From JACVRW01 sp963739095 (GTDB lineage Bacteria; Actinomycetota; Thermoleophilia; Solirubrobacterales; Thermoleophilaceae), in assembly GCA_963739095.1 (NCBI GenBank), contig CAVTZF010000036.1, forward strand, positions 62,001 to 126,000: a stretch of DNA of 64,000 nt. The letters run 5' to 3'. The notes beneath the pieces were generated by a model that was not told the DNA's origin, did not search any database, and saw only the letters and a list, made by a program, of their open reading frames with translations. Below are positions 41,612 to 49,702 of this stretch, piece after piece. Each line of letters opens with the position of its first letter. The first letter of the stretch is position 1. Made by a program: the position numbers and the translations under genes.

Positions 41612-42260
41612 GGTCGGGCTCGCGCTCGCCCTTCAGCACCGCGAGCTCGACCTCGACGCAGGCGATGCCGCGTGACTCGGCCAGCACTCGCGCCTGCGGC
41701 TTCACGACCTGCGCGGCGAGCACGCCGCGGCAGCGCCCCAGGCCCGGGGCCGGGCGTATCCGCTCGAGGTAGCGGGTCAGCTGCTCGACGGCGTCGATCG
41801 TGCCGATGCGCTTGATCTCGACGGCCACGTACTCGTCCTCCGGGTCGAGACACATGAGGTCCACCGGCCCGATGTCGGTGGGCCACTCGCGGCGCACGAG
41901 CCGCAGCCCCTCCCCGCACCAGTGCGGCGCGTCGGCGAGCAGCTCCTGCAGCTCGCGCTCGACGCCCTCCTTCTCGAGCGCGGCGGCCTCGCCCATGTCG
42001 TGCGAGACGTCCGAGATCACCTCGGCGATCCGGATCTCGAGCCTGTCCTCGGTGCCCGGCTTGCGGACGCACATCGAGCCGGGCTCCTCCTCGATGATCG
42101 TCGGCGCGGTCATCCAGTTCGACGGCTTGTAGCCGCCGCTGTCGGCGTGGACCATCACCGAGCCGTCCTCCTTGACCATCACCAGCCGCAGCGCCTCGGG
42201 CAGGACGGCGGTGAGCCGGCCGGTGTAAAGGACCTCGCAGCGGGCGACGATCAGGCGCAC
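41592..42260 (-). CDS. nucS: Mismatch-specific endonuclease NucS/EndoMS
   Basis: It cuts both strands at mismatched bases and provides mismatch repair in many actinobacteria and archaea that lack MutS/MutL. The length is 222 residues from GTG 42260. The N-terminal domain begins VRLIVARCEVLYTGRLTAVL, and PSNWMTAPTII follows. The C-terminal RecB-like nuclease domain has the catalytic Asp in PTDIGPVDLMCLDPEDEY, then the E-x-K in YVAVEIKRIGTIDAVEQLTR and YLERIRPAPGLGRCRGVLAA. These are diagnostic. A TetR-family gene ends just upstream on the same strand. Confidence 0.94.
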   Translation of the reverse strand: MRLIVARCEVLYTGRLTAVLPEALRLVMVKEDGSVMVHADSGGYKPSNWMTAPTIIEEEPGSMCVRKPGTEDRLEIRIAEVISDVSHDMGEAAALEKEGVERELQELLADAPHWCGEGLRLVRREWPTDIGPVDLMCLDPEDEYVAVEIKRIGTIDAVEQLTRYLERIRPAPGLGRCRGVLAAQVVKPQARVLAESRGIACVEVELAVLKGEREPDLTLFAA

Positions 42261-42270
42261 CCGCCGGAAG

Positions 42271-42867
42271 CTAGACCGGCGCCCGGACAGCGCCGCGGAC
42301 CAGCTCTGCCCAGCCCGCCTTGATCTCCTCGAGCGAGCGGCCGCGGTCGGTGCGCATGAAGAGGACGAGCTCGGAGTCGAGCGCGGCGAGCAGCGCATCG
42401 GCCAGATAGCCGGCGTCGGCGCCAGGCCGCGCCTCGGCGAGCAGCAGCTCCAGGTGGGTGCGGTGGCTCGCATACACGCTGCCGCGGAAGCGGGCGCCGA
42501 TGGGTCCGCTCTCTGCGGCGAGGACGATGTCGCCGTGGCTGTCGAGCACGTCGAGCCAGGCGTGCCCGAAAGCGACGATACGCTCGACCGGCGGGGCGCC
42601 GGGCCCGAGTGGGGCGGGCCCGCGGATCACCTCTTCCTGAAACTCGCGCTCGCGGGCGTCGAGCAGCGCGAGCGCGAGGCCGGCCCGGTCGCCGAAGCGC
42701 CGGTACAGCGTGCCCTTGCCCACACCGGCCTCCTCGGCGACGCGGTCCATCGAGACCGCCGCCGGGCCCTCCTCGTCGAACAGCCGGCGCGCCGCGGCGA
42801 GGATCAGCTCGCGGTTGCGGGCGGCGTCGCTGCGCTCGCGGGGTGGGCCGGAGACGGGCAGCTCCAT
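42271..42867 (-). CDS. TetR-family transcriptional regulator
   Basis: A 198-residue repressor. The DNA-binding domain reads AARNRELILAAARRLFDEEG, AVSMDRVAEEAGVGKGTLYR, RFGDRAGLALALLDARER. The C-terminal helical domain resembles SbtR-type ligand-binding domains (GPAPLGPGAPPVERIVAFGH). The ATG at 42867 is used because the frame above it runs into the operator region. Three near-palindromic sites with CGGAC...GTCCG lie in the divergent promoter shared with the rhodanese gene, a strong hint that it controls both. Confidence 0.9.
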   Translation of the reverse strand: MELPVSGPPRERSDAARNRELILAAARRLFDEEGPAAVSMDRVAEEAGVGKGTLYRRFGDRAGLALALLDAREREFQEEVIRGPAPLGPGAPPVERIVAFGHAWLDVLDSHGDIVLAAESGPIGARFRGSVYASHRTHLELLLAEARPGADAGYLADALLAALDSELVLFMRTDRGRSLEEIKAGWAELVRGAVRAPV

Positions 42868-42885
42868 GGCCCCACGGTAATCAGA

Positions 42886-42958
42886 CGGACCACCGTCCGG
42901 CAAGCGGACCACAGTCCGCTATAGTCATCGCCCACCAACTAAGCGGACGATGGTCCGG
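42886..42958. promoter_or_regulatory. Three TetR operator candidates in a divergent promoter
   Basis: CGGAC-N4-GTCCG occurs at 42886-42899 (CACC), 42905-42918 (CACA) and 42944-42957 (GATG). Starts are 19 and 39 bases apart, close to whole helical turns, so dimers would sit on one face. TATAGT at 42920-42925 between sites 2 and 3 could be a -10 element for the rhodanese gene. The TetR and rhodanese genes diverge from here. Confidence 0.7.
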
Positions 42959-42977
42959 TTGAAGAAAAGGAGAAGCG

Positions 42978-43319
42978 ATGGCGGAGAAGATCACTCGCGA
43001 GGAGCTCCGGGGACTGGTCGAGGCGGGCGAGGTCACGCTCGTGCACGCGCTGCCCGAGCCGTACTTCCGCAAGGAGCACATCCCGGGTGCGCTGCAGCTC
43101 GACCACGACCGCGTGGAGGAGCTGGCGCCCGAGCGGCTGCCGGACAAGAGCGCCCCGATCGTCACCTACTGCGCGAGCCTCAGCTGCCCGAACTCCGAGA
43201 TCGCCGCGAACCGGCTGGTGGCGCTCGGCTACGCGAATGTGCGCCAGTACGCCGAGGGGATCGCCGACTGGATCGAGGCGGGCCTCCCGGTCGAGGGCGA
43301 CGTGCGCGCGGCGGTCTAG
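42978..43319 (+). CDS. Rhodanese-like domain protein
   Basis: A 113-residue single rhodanese domain. ITREELRGLVEAGEVTLVHA and YFRKEHIPGALQLDHDRVEE are family landmarks. The active-site loop is TYCASLSCPNSEIAANRLVA, with the candidate catalytic Cys at the first position. GYANVRQYAEGIADWIEAGL is the typical end. AAGGAG precedes the ATG. It may carry persulfide sulfur, and it sits alone behind three TetR operators, so it appears to be the regulator's main target. Confidence 0.9.
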   Translation: MAEKITREELRGLVEAGEVTLVHALPEPYFRKEHIPGALQLDHDRVEELAPERLPDKSAPIVTYCASLSCPNSEIAANRLVALGYANVRQYAEGIADWIEAGLPVEGDVRAAV

Positions 43320-44050
43320 CGCTTGCGGCGGCTGCGGAGCAGCACGCCCCCGCCGATTCCGATCGCGGCGAGCGCCGCAGCGATCAGCGTCGGGCGTGCC
43401 CGCAGCCGCCTGTATTCCTCATTCACCTCGGGCCAGAGCGTGCCCTCGATCAGCTCGCCGGCGACCTCGGGAGTGGGGGCGAGCCGCTCGACCGGGATCG
43501 GTTCCGCGAACGCGACCTGGACCCGGCGCGGCTTCGGGAAGGGCCCGAGGAAGAGCGCCTCGGTGCCCGTGATCGCGCATGGGACGAGCGGTGCACCGGT
43601 GTCGAGCGCGATGTGGCCTGCGCCGCGCCTCGGATGGCCGAGCTCCTCCGGGTCGCGCACGCGCGTGCCCTCCGGGAACAGCGCCAGCAGCTCACCCTGC
43701 CGCAGAATCGTCCGGGCCGTCTCAAGCGCGTCTGCATCCGACTGACCGCGCCGCACCGGGAACGCGCCGAGCCGTACGAGCAGCCGCCCGTAGGGGGCCT
43801 CGATGAGCTCGCTCTTGGCCATGAAGCGCACCGGCCGGCGCGTGCAGGCGGCGAGGAAGAAGGCGTCGTAGAAGCTCTTGTGGTTGGGGGCGAGGATCGC
43901 CGGGCCCTCGGCGGGAATGTGCTCGGCGCCCGCGATGTGCATGCGGAAGTAGATCCGCATGAAGGGCACGAGCAGCGCGCGGACGATCGCGTAGAGCGGT
44001 CGCGAAACCCCTTTCTCGCGCGCGAGACGATTGGCCTCGTCGATCGTCAC
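43316..44050 (-). CDS. 1-acyl-glycerol-3-phosphate acyltransferase-like (PlsC family)
   Basis: A 244-residue membrane-associated acyltransferase for phospholipid synthesis or remodelling. The acyltransferase box H-x4-D is in APNHKSFYDAFFLAACTRRP, followed by FMAKSELIEAPYGRLLVRLG, ALFPEGTRVRDPEELGHPRR (the FPEGTR motif) and GAPLVPCAITGTEALFLGPF. The C terminus has a hydrophobic anchor (TLIAAALAAIGIGGGVLLRS) with an Arg/Lys-rich end. It is convergent with the rhodanese gene, overlapping by 4 bases. Confidence 0.9.
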   Translation of the reverse strand: MTIDEANRLAREKGVSRPLYAIVRALLVPFMRIYFRMHIAGAEHIPAEGPAILAPNHKSFYDAFFLAACTRRPVRFMAKSELIEAPYGRLLVRLGAFPVRRGQSDADALETARTILRQGELLALFPEGTRVRDPEELGHPRRGAGHIALDTGAPLVPCAITGTEALFLGPFPKPRRVQVAFAEPIPVERLAPTPEVAGELIEGTLWPEVNEEYRRLRARPTLIAAALAAIGIGGGVLLRSRRKR

Positions 44051-44140
44051 GGGCGCAACCTACCCGCCCCGGCGGCGCGTTTCCGGCCGCCCACGCCGGG
44101 TAGCCCCGCCCTGGACCATCGACAGAAGGGGCGGACCGCA

Positions 44141-44329
44141 ATGAGCATTCTCGACAAGATCATGGGCCGCGGCAAGAAGGCCGCCGGCGACCTGACAGAC
44201 GACGCGAGCCTGCGCCAGCAGGGTCGGCGCGAGGAGCGCAAGGGCGAGGAGAAGGAGAAGCTCGCCGAGGCCCAGGAGCGGGTGGAGGAGAAGTCGGCTG
44301 AGGTCGACGACCTCGAGCGCCGCACCTAA
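44141..44329 (+). CDS. Small charged CsbD-like protein
   Basis: A 62-residue, very hydrophilic protein, MSILDKIMGRGKKAAGDLTD, then a Glu/Arg/Lys-rich helix (EERKGEEKEKLAEAQERVEE). The GKKAAGDLTDDASLRQQGRR part resembles the CsbD stress-protein pattern (K-x-x-A-G-x-L-T-x-D). The ATG at 44141 has a modest AAGGGG upstream. It probably belongs to the general stress response; the low complexity of the tail limits certainty. Confidence 0.6.
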   Translation: MSILDKIMGRGKKAAGDLTDDASLRQQGRREERKGEEKEKLAEAQERVEEKSAEVDDLERRT

Positions 44330-44338
44330 CGGCGGCGG

Positions 44339-44374
44339 GGTCACTGACCCTTTGGTCACTGACCCTTTGGTCAC
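44339..44374. repeat. Tandem 15-base repeat made of GGTCA/TGACC palindromes
   Basis: TCACTGACCCTTTGG occurs twice in direct succession (44341-44355 and 44356-44370) and a third copy starts with TCAC. Each junction forms the palindrome GGTCACTGACC, at 44339-44349 and 44354-44364. It lies 20 bases before the permease start at 44394, so an operator or promoter-overlapping element is likely. Confidence 0.5.
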
Positions 44375-44393
44375 GTACCGTTAGGAATTTCTG

Positions 44394-45530
44394 ATGGAGG
44401 GGGATCGCACAAGCACGACTCCGCAGGTCGTCTACCGAGCGGTTCTCCTGGCTGCCGGTCTGCTCCTGTTCGGGCTGCTGTTCCGCCAGCTCGTGACGCT
44501 GCTGCTGGCGAGCCTGATCACCATCATCGTGGCGATCCCGCTGGCCGCCGTCGCGACCCGGCTCGAGCGCTACAAGATCCCGCGCCCGATCGGCACCCTG
44601 ATCGCCCTGGTCGGTGGGATCGGCACGATCGCGCTGATCGTCTACCTCCTGATCCCGCCGTTCGTCGACCAGACGGAGCGGTTCGTCGACGACGTGCCCG
44701 GCATCATCACGAACCTCGAGGAGATGTACGGCGACCTCACCGGCCAGGACTCCGGCGAGGTCGGCGACCAGGTCGAGCAGTTCGCGGAACGGATCACCGA
44801 CGACCCGGACCGGCTCATCGGCCCGATCACGTCGATCGGGCTGAGCATCGCCGGCATCGCCGCGGCGCTCGTTCTGATCCTGATCACGGCCTACTACATG
44901 GCGGTCCGGCCCGGGCCGCTGGTGGACGGCCTCGTCAGCCTCGCGCCGCCGAACCGCCGAGCGCACCTGAGGCAGGTGCTCGACCGGCTGCGGCGCGCCT
45001 GGATCGGTTGGATGGAGGGCGTCGCGATCGACATGATCCTGACCTTCGTCCTCCTATTCGTAGGGCTGACGATCATCGGCCTCGACTTCGCGATCTTCTT
45101 CGCGGTTCTGTCCGCGCTGCTTGTGGTCGTGCCGTACTTCGGCGCCATCGCGGGCGCCATACCGCCGACGCTCTTCGCTCTCACGGATTCCCCGGGCAAG
45201 GCACTCGTCGTACTCGCCGTCTACATCCTCGTCCAGCAGGTCGAGAGCAACGTGACGATTCCCGTGGTGATGGCCCAGCGCGTGAAGCTGCACCCGGCGG
45301 TCGTGGCGATCGGGGTCGTCGTCGTCGGCCAGCTGTTCGGCTTCGTCGGCCTGTTCGTGGCGGTACCGATCCTGTCGCTGGTCGTGATCGCGGTCGAGGA
45401 GTTCTGGGTCAAGCCGGTCGAGCAGGCCCACGCGGAGCGAAGACGGGCGGACATCGACCTGCCCGAGTCGCTGGAGCAGGAGCTCGCGCCCGACGAGAGC
45501 GAGCCGAAGCCGCTCAGACCAGCTTCGTGA
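44394..45530 (+). CDS. AI-2E family transporter (PerM/YdiK-like permease)
   Basis: A 378-residue membrane protein with about eight helices. It starts VVYRAVLLAAGLLLFGLLFR and has the long periplasmic part PFVDQTERFVDDVPGIITNL typical of PF01594. The C-terminal signature is LLVVVPYFGAIAGAIPPTLF followed by QQVESNVTIPVVMAQRVKLH and LHPAVVAIGVVVVGQLFGFV. Members export varied small molecules, among them autoinducer-2 and Na+; the substrate here is unknown. TAGGA serves as ribosome site. The tandem palindromic repeat just upstream may control it. Confidence 0.9.
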   Translation: MEGDRTSTTPQVVYRAVLLAAGLLLFGLLFRQLVTLLLASLITIIVAIPLAAVATRLERYKIPRPIGTLIALVGGIGTIALIVYLLIPPFVDQTERFVDDVPGIITNLEEMYGDLTGQDSGEVGDQVEQFAERITDDPDRLIGPITSIGLSIAGIAAALVLILITAYYMAVRPGPLVDGLVSLAPPNRRAHLRQVLDRLRRAWIGWMEGVAIDMILTFVLLFVGLTIIGLDFAIFFAVLSALLVVVPYFGAIAGAIPPTLFALTDSPGKALVVLAVYILVQQVESNVTIPVVMAQRVKLHPAVVAIGVVVVGQLFGFVGLFVAVPILSLVVIAVEEFWVKPVEQAHAERRRADIDLPESLEQELAPDESEPKPLRPAS

Positions 45531-45609
45531 TCGCGATCACGGCCCCGATCAGCACGAAGATCACGATCAGGACCTGAACGACGATCCAGAAGGGCGGGAT
45601 GTCCTGCAC
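45514..45609 (-). CDS. Predicted 31-residue transmembrane microprotein
   Basis: A minus-strand frame starting GTG 45609 encodes VQDIPPFWIVVQVLIVIFVL plus IGAVIAITKLV, a single strongly hydrophobic helix with a short polar start. It begins 10 bases after the NarL-type regulator stop on the same strand and overlaps the convergent permease gene's last 17 bases. The ribosome site is weak. Retention of a clean helix supports a gene, but its small size leaves real doubt. Confidence 0.4.
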   Translation of the reverse strand: MQDIPPFWIVVQVLIVIFVLIGAVIAITKLV

Positions 45610-45619
45610 CCGCTGGGTT

Positions 45620-46246
45620 CTACTCGATCATCGCCTGGCGAAGAGCGATCGCCACGGCGTGCACGCGCGTGTCGGCCTCGAGCTTGAGGATCGCGCGCTT
45701 CGTGTCCGACTTGACCGTCTCGATCGAGAGGCCTATGCGGCGGGCGACCTCCTCGGTGTGCAGGCCCTCGGCGAGCAGCTGCAGGATCTCGCGCTCGCGC
45801 TCGGACAGCGGCGCGTCCGGACCGACGGCCGACATCAGCAGAGTCGGCGAGAGCGACGGGTCCACGAACGGCTTGCCGGTCGTGACGGTGCGCACAGCCC
45901 GCAGCAGGTCCTCCGGCGGCGAGCCCTTCATCACGTAGCCGCGCGCGCCGGCGGCGATCGCGTCCGAGAGCAGCCGCTTGTCGCCGTAGGCCGAGAACAT
46001 CACCGTCTGCACCTCCGGGCAGGACTCCGCGATCCGCTTGATGGCGGAGATGCCGTCGATGCCCGGCAGCCGGACATCCATGATCACGACCTGCGGGCGC
46101 AGCTTCTTGCAGGCGTCGATCACGCCTTCGCCGTTTTCGACCGTCCCGACCAGTTCCAGATCCGGGACCTGCCCGAACATGAGGCCGAGCCCCTGCCGCA
46201 CAGTCGGGTGATCGTCCACGGCCAGACACCTAACGGTGGTGGCCAT
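45620..46246 (-). CDS. NarL/FixJ-type response regulator (LuxR HTH)
   Basis: A 208-residue two-component regulator. Receiver domain: VRCLAVDDHPTVRQGLGLMF with the acidic pair, the phospho-acceptor Asp in QVVIMDVRLPGIDGISAIKR (about residue 55), MFSAYGDKRLLSDAI and GYVMKGSPPEDLLRAV with the conserved Lys. Output: PLSEREREILQLLAEGLHTE and EVARRIGLSIETVKSDTKRA, the LuxR helix-turn-helix. No histidine kinase gene is adjacent. A palindrome-rich region separates it from the divergent universal stress protein gene. Confidence 0.93.
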   Translation of the reverse strand: MATTVRCLAVDDHPTVRQGLGLMFGQVPDLELVGTVENGEGVIDACKKLRPQVVIMDVRLPGIDGISAIKRIAESCPEVQTVMFSAYGDKRLLSDAIAAGARGYVMKGSPPEDLLRAVRTVTTGKPFVDPSLSPTLLMSAVGPDAPLSEREREILQLLAEGLHTEEVARRIGLSIETVKSDTKRAILKLEADTRVHAVAIALRQAMIE

Positions 46247-46248
46247 GG

Positions 46249-46282
46249 GGCCAACATAATGCCAATTGGCCTATTCGGCCAA
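46249..46282. promoter_or_regulatory. GGCCAA/TTGGCC repeat cluster between divergent genes
   Basis: GGCCAA at 46249-46254, the perfect palindrome GCCAATTGGC at 46261-46270, and TTGGCC-TATTC-GGCCAA at 46266-46282 overlap. TATGAT at 46289-46294 may be a -10 element for the stress-protein gene. The LuxR-type regulator may bind here; this is inferred from position. Confidence 0.45.
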
Positions 46283-46329
46283 CGACTTATGATCACGATG
46301 CGTGATCTGATCCGCGGGGAGGAGGACGT

Positions 46330-46773
46330 TTGTTCAGTTCCATGGTTGTAGGCACGGATGGCTCGGACACGGCCAGAGACGCCGTGCGCCAGGCGACAGA
46401 GCTCGCCGGCGCACTCGGAGCGAAGGTGCACTTGGTCAGCGCCTATGAGCCCGTATCGGAGGGAAGGCTGCGTGAGGAGCGCCAGCAGGTGCCCGGCGAG
46501 CTCCAGTGGATGGTCAATCCGCGCGAGGACGTCAGTCAGACGCTCGAGGGCGCGGCGGAGGGCCTACGCGCGGCCGGCATCGAGGTCGAGACGCACGCCC
46601 GCGAGGGCGATCCCGCCGACGCGATCCTCGACGTCGCCGAGGAGCAGGAGGCCGACCTGATCGTCGTCGGCAACAAGGGCATGACGGGCGCGAAGCGCTT
46701 CCTGCTCGGCAGCGTCCCGAACAAGGTGTCTCATCACGCTCCCTGCAGCGTGATGATCATCAGGACGACCTAG
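46330..46773 (+). CDS. Universal stress protein (UspA family)
   Basis: A 147-residue ATP-binding stress protein. MVVGTDGSDTARDAVRQATE is the typical first strand-helix. The nucleotide loop is VVGNKGMTGAKRFLLGSVPN (G-x2-G-x9-G-S), then KVSHHAPCSVMII. TTG at 46330 is taken as start since GGAGGAGG lies directly before it. The UspA fold acts as a dimer and is usually induced by starvation, hypoxia or dormancy signals. The gene is divergent from a NarL-type regulator and shares its upstream region. Confidence 0.92.
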   Translation: MFSSMVVGTDGSDTARDAVRQATELAGALGAKVHLVSAYEPVSEGRLREERQQVPGELQWMVNPREDVSQTLEGAAEGLRAAGIEVETHAREGDPADAILDVAEEQEADLIVVGNKGMTGAKRFLLGSVPNKVSHHAPCSVMIIRTT

Positions 46774-46857
46774 GCCCAGCCGATTTCGAGGCGTGCCGGC
46801 GCCGAAGCTCGGTTATGGTGGGAATGCGGGCGCGCAAGCCCGTGTAACTGGCCCTCT

Positions 46858-48384
46858 ATGACCCGCGAACACGTTGACGTCCTGATCGTTGGCGCCGGGA
46901 TCTCCGGCATCGGCGCAGCCTGCAGGCTTCAGGAGCGCTGCCCCGGCAAGACGTTCGCGATCCTCGAAGCGCGCGGAGCAGTCGGCGGCACCTGGGACCT
47001 GTTCCGGTTCCCCGGCATCCGCTCGGATTCGGACATGTTCACGCTGAGCTATCCGTTCCGCCCCTGGAAGGGGGCACAGGCGATCGCGGATGGGTGGTCG
47101 ATCCGCAACTACATCGAGGAGACGGCGCGCGAGCACGGCATCGAGGAGCGCATCCGCTTCCATCACCGCGTGGTGGCCGCCGAATGGTCGTCGGAGGAGT
47201 CGCTCTGGAGCGTCGAGGTCGAGCGCGGCGACACGGGCGAGACGCTCGAGATGACCTGCGGCTTTCTGTTCAGCTGCACCGGCTACTTCCGCTACGACGA
47301 GGGCTATACGCCCGAGTTCGCCGGGCTCGAGCGGTTTGGCGGTGAGGTCGTCCATCCGCAGTTCTGGACCGACGACATCGACCACATCGGCAAGAGGATC
47401 GTGGTGATAGGGAGCGGCGCAACAGCGATCACCGTGATCCCGGCGCTGGCCGAGCGGGCCGCCCACGTCACGATGCTGCAGCGCTCGCCCAGCTACATCA
47501 TCTCGCTGCCCGCCGTCGACCCGGTCGCACGCGTCCTCGGGCGAGTGCTTCCGACGCGCTACGCCTATCCACTGGTGCGCTGGAAGAACGTGCTGCTCGC
47601 CCTGGCGGTCTATGGGTTCAGCCGCCACCGCCCCGCCGAGACACGACTGCTGATCCGCAAGCTGCACGAGCGCCGGCTGCCGGCCGGCTACGACATCGAC
47701 ACCCATTTCAAGCCCAGCTACGAGCCCTGGGATCAGCGCATGTGCATCGTCCCCGACGGCGACTTCTTCGACGCCATCAGCGCGGGTCGCGTCTCCGTGG
47801 TCACCGATCGCATCCGGGAGTTCACGGAGACGGGCATCGCGCTCGAGTCGGGCGCGGAGCTCGAGGCCGACATGGTCGTGACCGCCACCGGTCTAGAGCT
47901 GGTGCCGATCGGTGGGATCAGGCTGAGCGTCGACGGCGAGGACGTCGACCTGGGCAAGGCGTTCGCCTATCGCGGGATGATGCTGAGCGGCGTCCCCAAC
48001 ATGGCCTTCTCCTTCGGCTACACGAACCAGTCGTGGACGCTCGGCTCGGACCTGACCGCGAAGGAGATCTGCAGGATCCTCAGCCACATGGACCGCTACG
48101 GACACACGCAGTGCACACCGCGCACGCGCGACCCGGCCGTCGCTCCGGTCCAGTTCGTCGACCTCAGCTCGGGCTACATACGGCGGGCGATGGATCGCTT
48201 CCCGAAGCAGGGATCGAAGGAGCCGTGGCGGAGGCAGCAGAGCTACACGCAGAACCGAAGGGCGTTCCGGCGCAACCTGGTTGACGATCCCGAGCTCGAG
48301 TTCTCTCGCACACCGGGGCCGGCGCGCGGGGCTCGCCGGCCCTACCTGAGCGCCGCGGCCGCGTCGACGAGCCCGGCCCCGTAG
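46858..48384 (+). CDS. Flavin-containing monooxygenase, Baeyer-Villiger type (EthA-like)
   Basis: A 508-residue flavoprotein that uses FAD, NADPH and O2 to insert oxygen next to a ketone or oxidise soft heteroatoms. The FAD motif is VDVLIVGAGISGIGAACRLQ. The BVMO fingerprint is ERFGGEVVHPQFW (F-x-G-x3-H-x3-W). The NADPH Rossmann motif is KRIVVIGSGATAITVIPALA. GGTWDLFRFPGIRSDSDMFT and FKPSYEPWDQRMCIVPDGDF strongly resemble the EthA branch. The last ~14 residues run over the end of the convergent subtilase gene, so the true C terminus could be shortened by an indel. Confidence 0.93.
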   Translation: MTREHVDVLIVGAGISGIGAACRLQERCPGKTFAILEARGAVGGTWDLFRFPGIRSDSDMFTLSYPFRPWKGAQAIADGWSIRNYIEETAREHGIEERIRFHHRVVAAEWSSEESLWSVEVERGDTGETLEMTCGFLFSCTGYFRYDEGYTPEFAGLERFGGEVVHPQFWTDDIDHIGKRIVVIGSGATAITVIPALAERAAHVTMLQRSPSYIISLPAVDPVARVLGRVLPTRYAYPLVRWKNVLLALAVYGFSRHRPAETRLLIRKLHERRLPAGYDIDTHFKPSYEPWDQRMCIVPDGDFFDAISAGRVSVVTDRIREFTETGIALESGAELEADMVVTATGLELVPIGGIRLSVDGEDVDLGKAFAYRGMMLSGVPNMAFSFGYTNQSWTLGSDLTAKEICRILSHMDRYGHTQCTPRTRDPAVAPVQFVDLSSGYIRRAMDRFPKQGSKEPWRRQQSYTQNRRAFRRNLVDDPELEFSRTPGPARGARRPYLSAAAASTSPAP

Positions 48385-49643
48385 CGGTCGGGGCGGTCCG
48401 TCGGCCGCGCGGTCGCCTTGATGTGCGCCTCGATCGCATGCGGCGCGGGATGCGGTCCGAGCCGCTTCGTCGCCACTATGAGCGCCGCGATCGCGGAGAC
48501 GTGCGGCGCCGCCATCGACGTGCCCTCGTACCCGCGCGGCAGCCCGAAGCTGCGCACGCCCCTCTTGACGAAGGTCTGCTGGAAGATCGGCGGTCCGAAT
48601 GAGTCCGGGTTGCAGTGCTGGGTGTCCCAGACGCTGTCGCTGTTGGGGGCGTCGGCGCCGCCACCGGGGGCGACCACGTCGAGGTCGTCGCCCGAGTTCG
48701 AGTAGTCGGCCTGGCAGCCCGTGATCGTCGTGGCGCCGACCGCCAGCACCGACGTGGCGCGCGCCGGGTAGGCCACCATGAAGTCGGCCTGGTTGCCGGC
48801 CGCACCGACGACGAGCGACCCGTGCCTGCGGGCATAGCGGAGCGCGCCGATCACGTCGGGGATCTCGGCGGAGCGGACCTCCGCGGGGAACTCGAGCGAG
48901 AGGTTGATTACGTCCGCGCCGTAGCGGGCGGCCCAGCGGATCGCGCGTGCGATCGCGGCGGAATCGCCCGAGCCCTGGTCGTCGAGCACCCTCAGCGGCA
49001 TGATCTTCGCGTTGTAGGCGATGCCCGCCGTGGCTACGCCGTTACCGGTCGTCTGGGCGATCGTGCCCGCCACGTGCGTGCCGTGGCCGTAGGAGTCGTT
49101 CGGGTGGCGATCGTTGTCGATGAAGTCGAACGGGTGGACGAAGGTCGAGTGGCGCAGGTCCGGAGCGCGCTTGAAGCCCCGGCGGCTCTCGTAGGCGACC
49201 CCGCTGTCGAGCACGGCCACCAGCGCACCGCGGCCACCGGGGGCGCCGAGCGTCTGAGCGAGTGTCCAGGCCTCGGTGACGTTGATCCCCCACGGCGAGA
49301 AGAGGTTCCACTGTCGCCGCCAGGCCGGGTCGTCGGTCGGGACCCCGGAGGCCTGCGCGCGCCAGTTCGGCACCGCGTACTCGACGTTCGGGTCGTCCTC
49401 GAGCTCGTCGATCGTCTCGCGCACGGACTCCCCGTCCTCGATGGCGAGCTGCTGCGAGCCGCCCGGAAGCGGCTGCTCGACGACCGTGCCGCTGTCGTCC
49501 TGCGCGGCCGCCGCGACGCTCGCCGTGGTGCCGTCCTCGTAGCGCACGATCACCTCGCCGGGGACGTAGTCGCTCGCGGCCGCGGACGCGGGCAGCGCAA
49601 GCACGCCGAGGGCGAGGACGATGAGAATGAGCCGGGGGGTCAT
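48342..49643 (-). CDS. Secreted subtilisin-family (S8) serine protease
   Basis: A 433-residue exported protease. Signal peptide: MTPRLILIVLALGVLALPAS, cleaved near SAAAS. A propeptide-like inhibitor I9 region follows (PGEVIVRYEDGTTASVAAAA). The catalytic triad is Asp in LVAVLDSGVAYESRRG, His in SYGHGTHVAGTIAQTTGNGV and Ser in GYEGTSMAAPHVSAIAALIV. The oxyanion Asn is in VVGAAGNQADF. No transmembrane tail or sorting signal is seen, so it is probably released. It ends inside the BVMO gene's last bases on the opposite strand. Confidence 0.93.
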   Translation of the reverse strand: MTPRLILIVLALGVLALPASAAASDYVPGEVIVRYEDGTTASVAAAAQDDSGTVVEQPLPGGSQQLAIEDGESVRETIDELEDDPNVEYAVPNWRAQASGVPTDDPAWRRQWNLFSPWGINVTEAWTLAQTLGAPGGRGALVAVLDSGVAYESRRGFKRAPDLRHSTFVHPFDFIDNDRHPNDSYGHGTHVAGTIAQTTGNGVATAGIAYNAKIMPLRVLDDQGSGDSAAIARAIRWAARYGADVINLSLEFPAEVRSAEIPDVIGALRYARRHGSLVVGAAGNQADFMVAYPARATSVLAVGATTITGCQADYSNSGDDLDVVAPGGGADAPNSDSVWDTQHCNPDSFGPPIFQQTFVKRGVRSFGLPRGYEGTSMAAPHVSAIAALIVATKRLGPHPAPHAIEAHIKATARPTDRPDRYGAGLVDAAAALR

Positions 49644-49702
49644 TGGTCTACGGTGCGCAACGCAGTGTATGGAGCCACAAACAACGGCCGAAGGCGGAAG
49701 TT

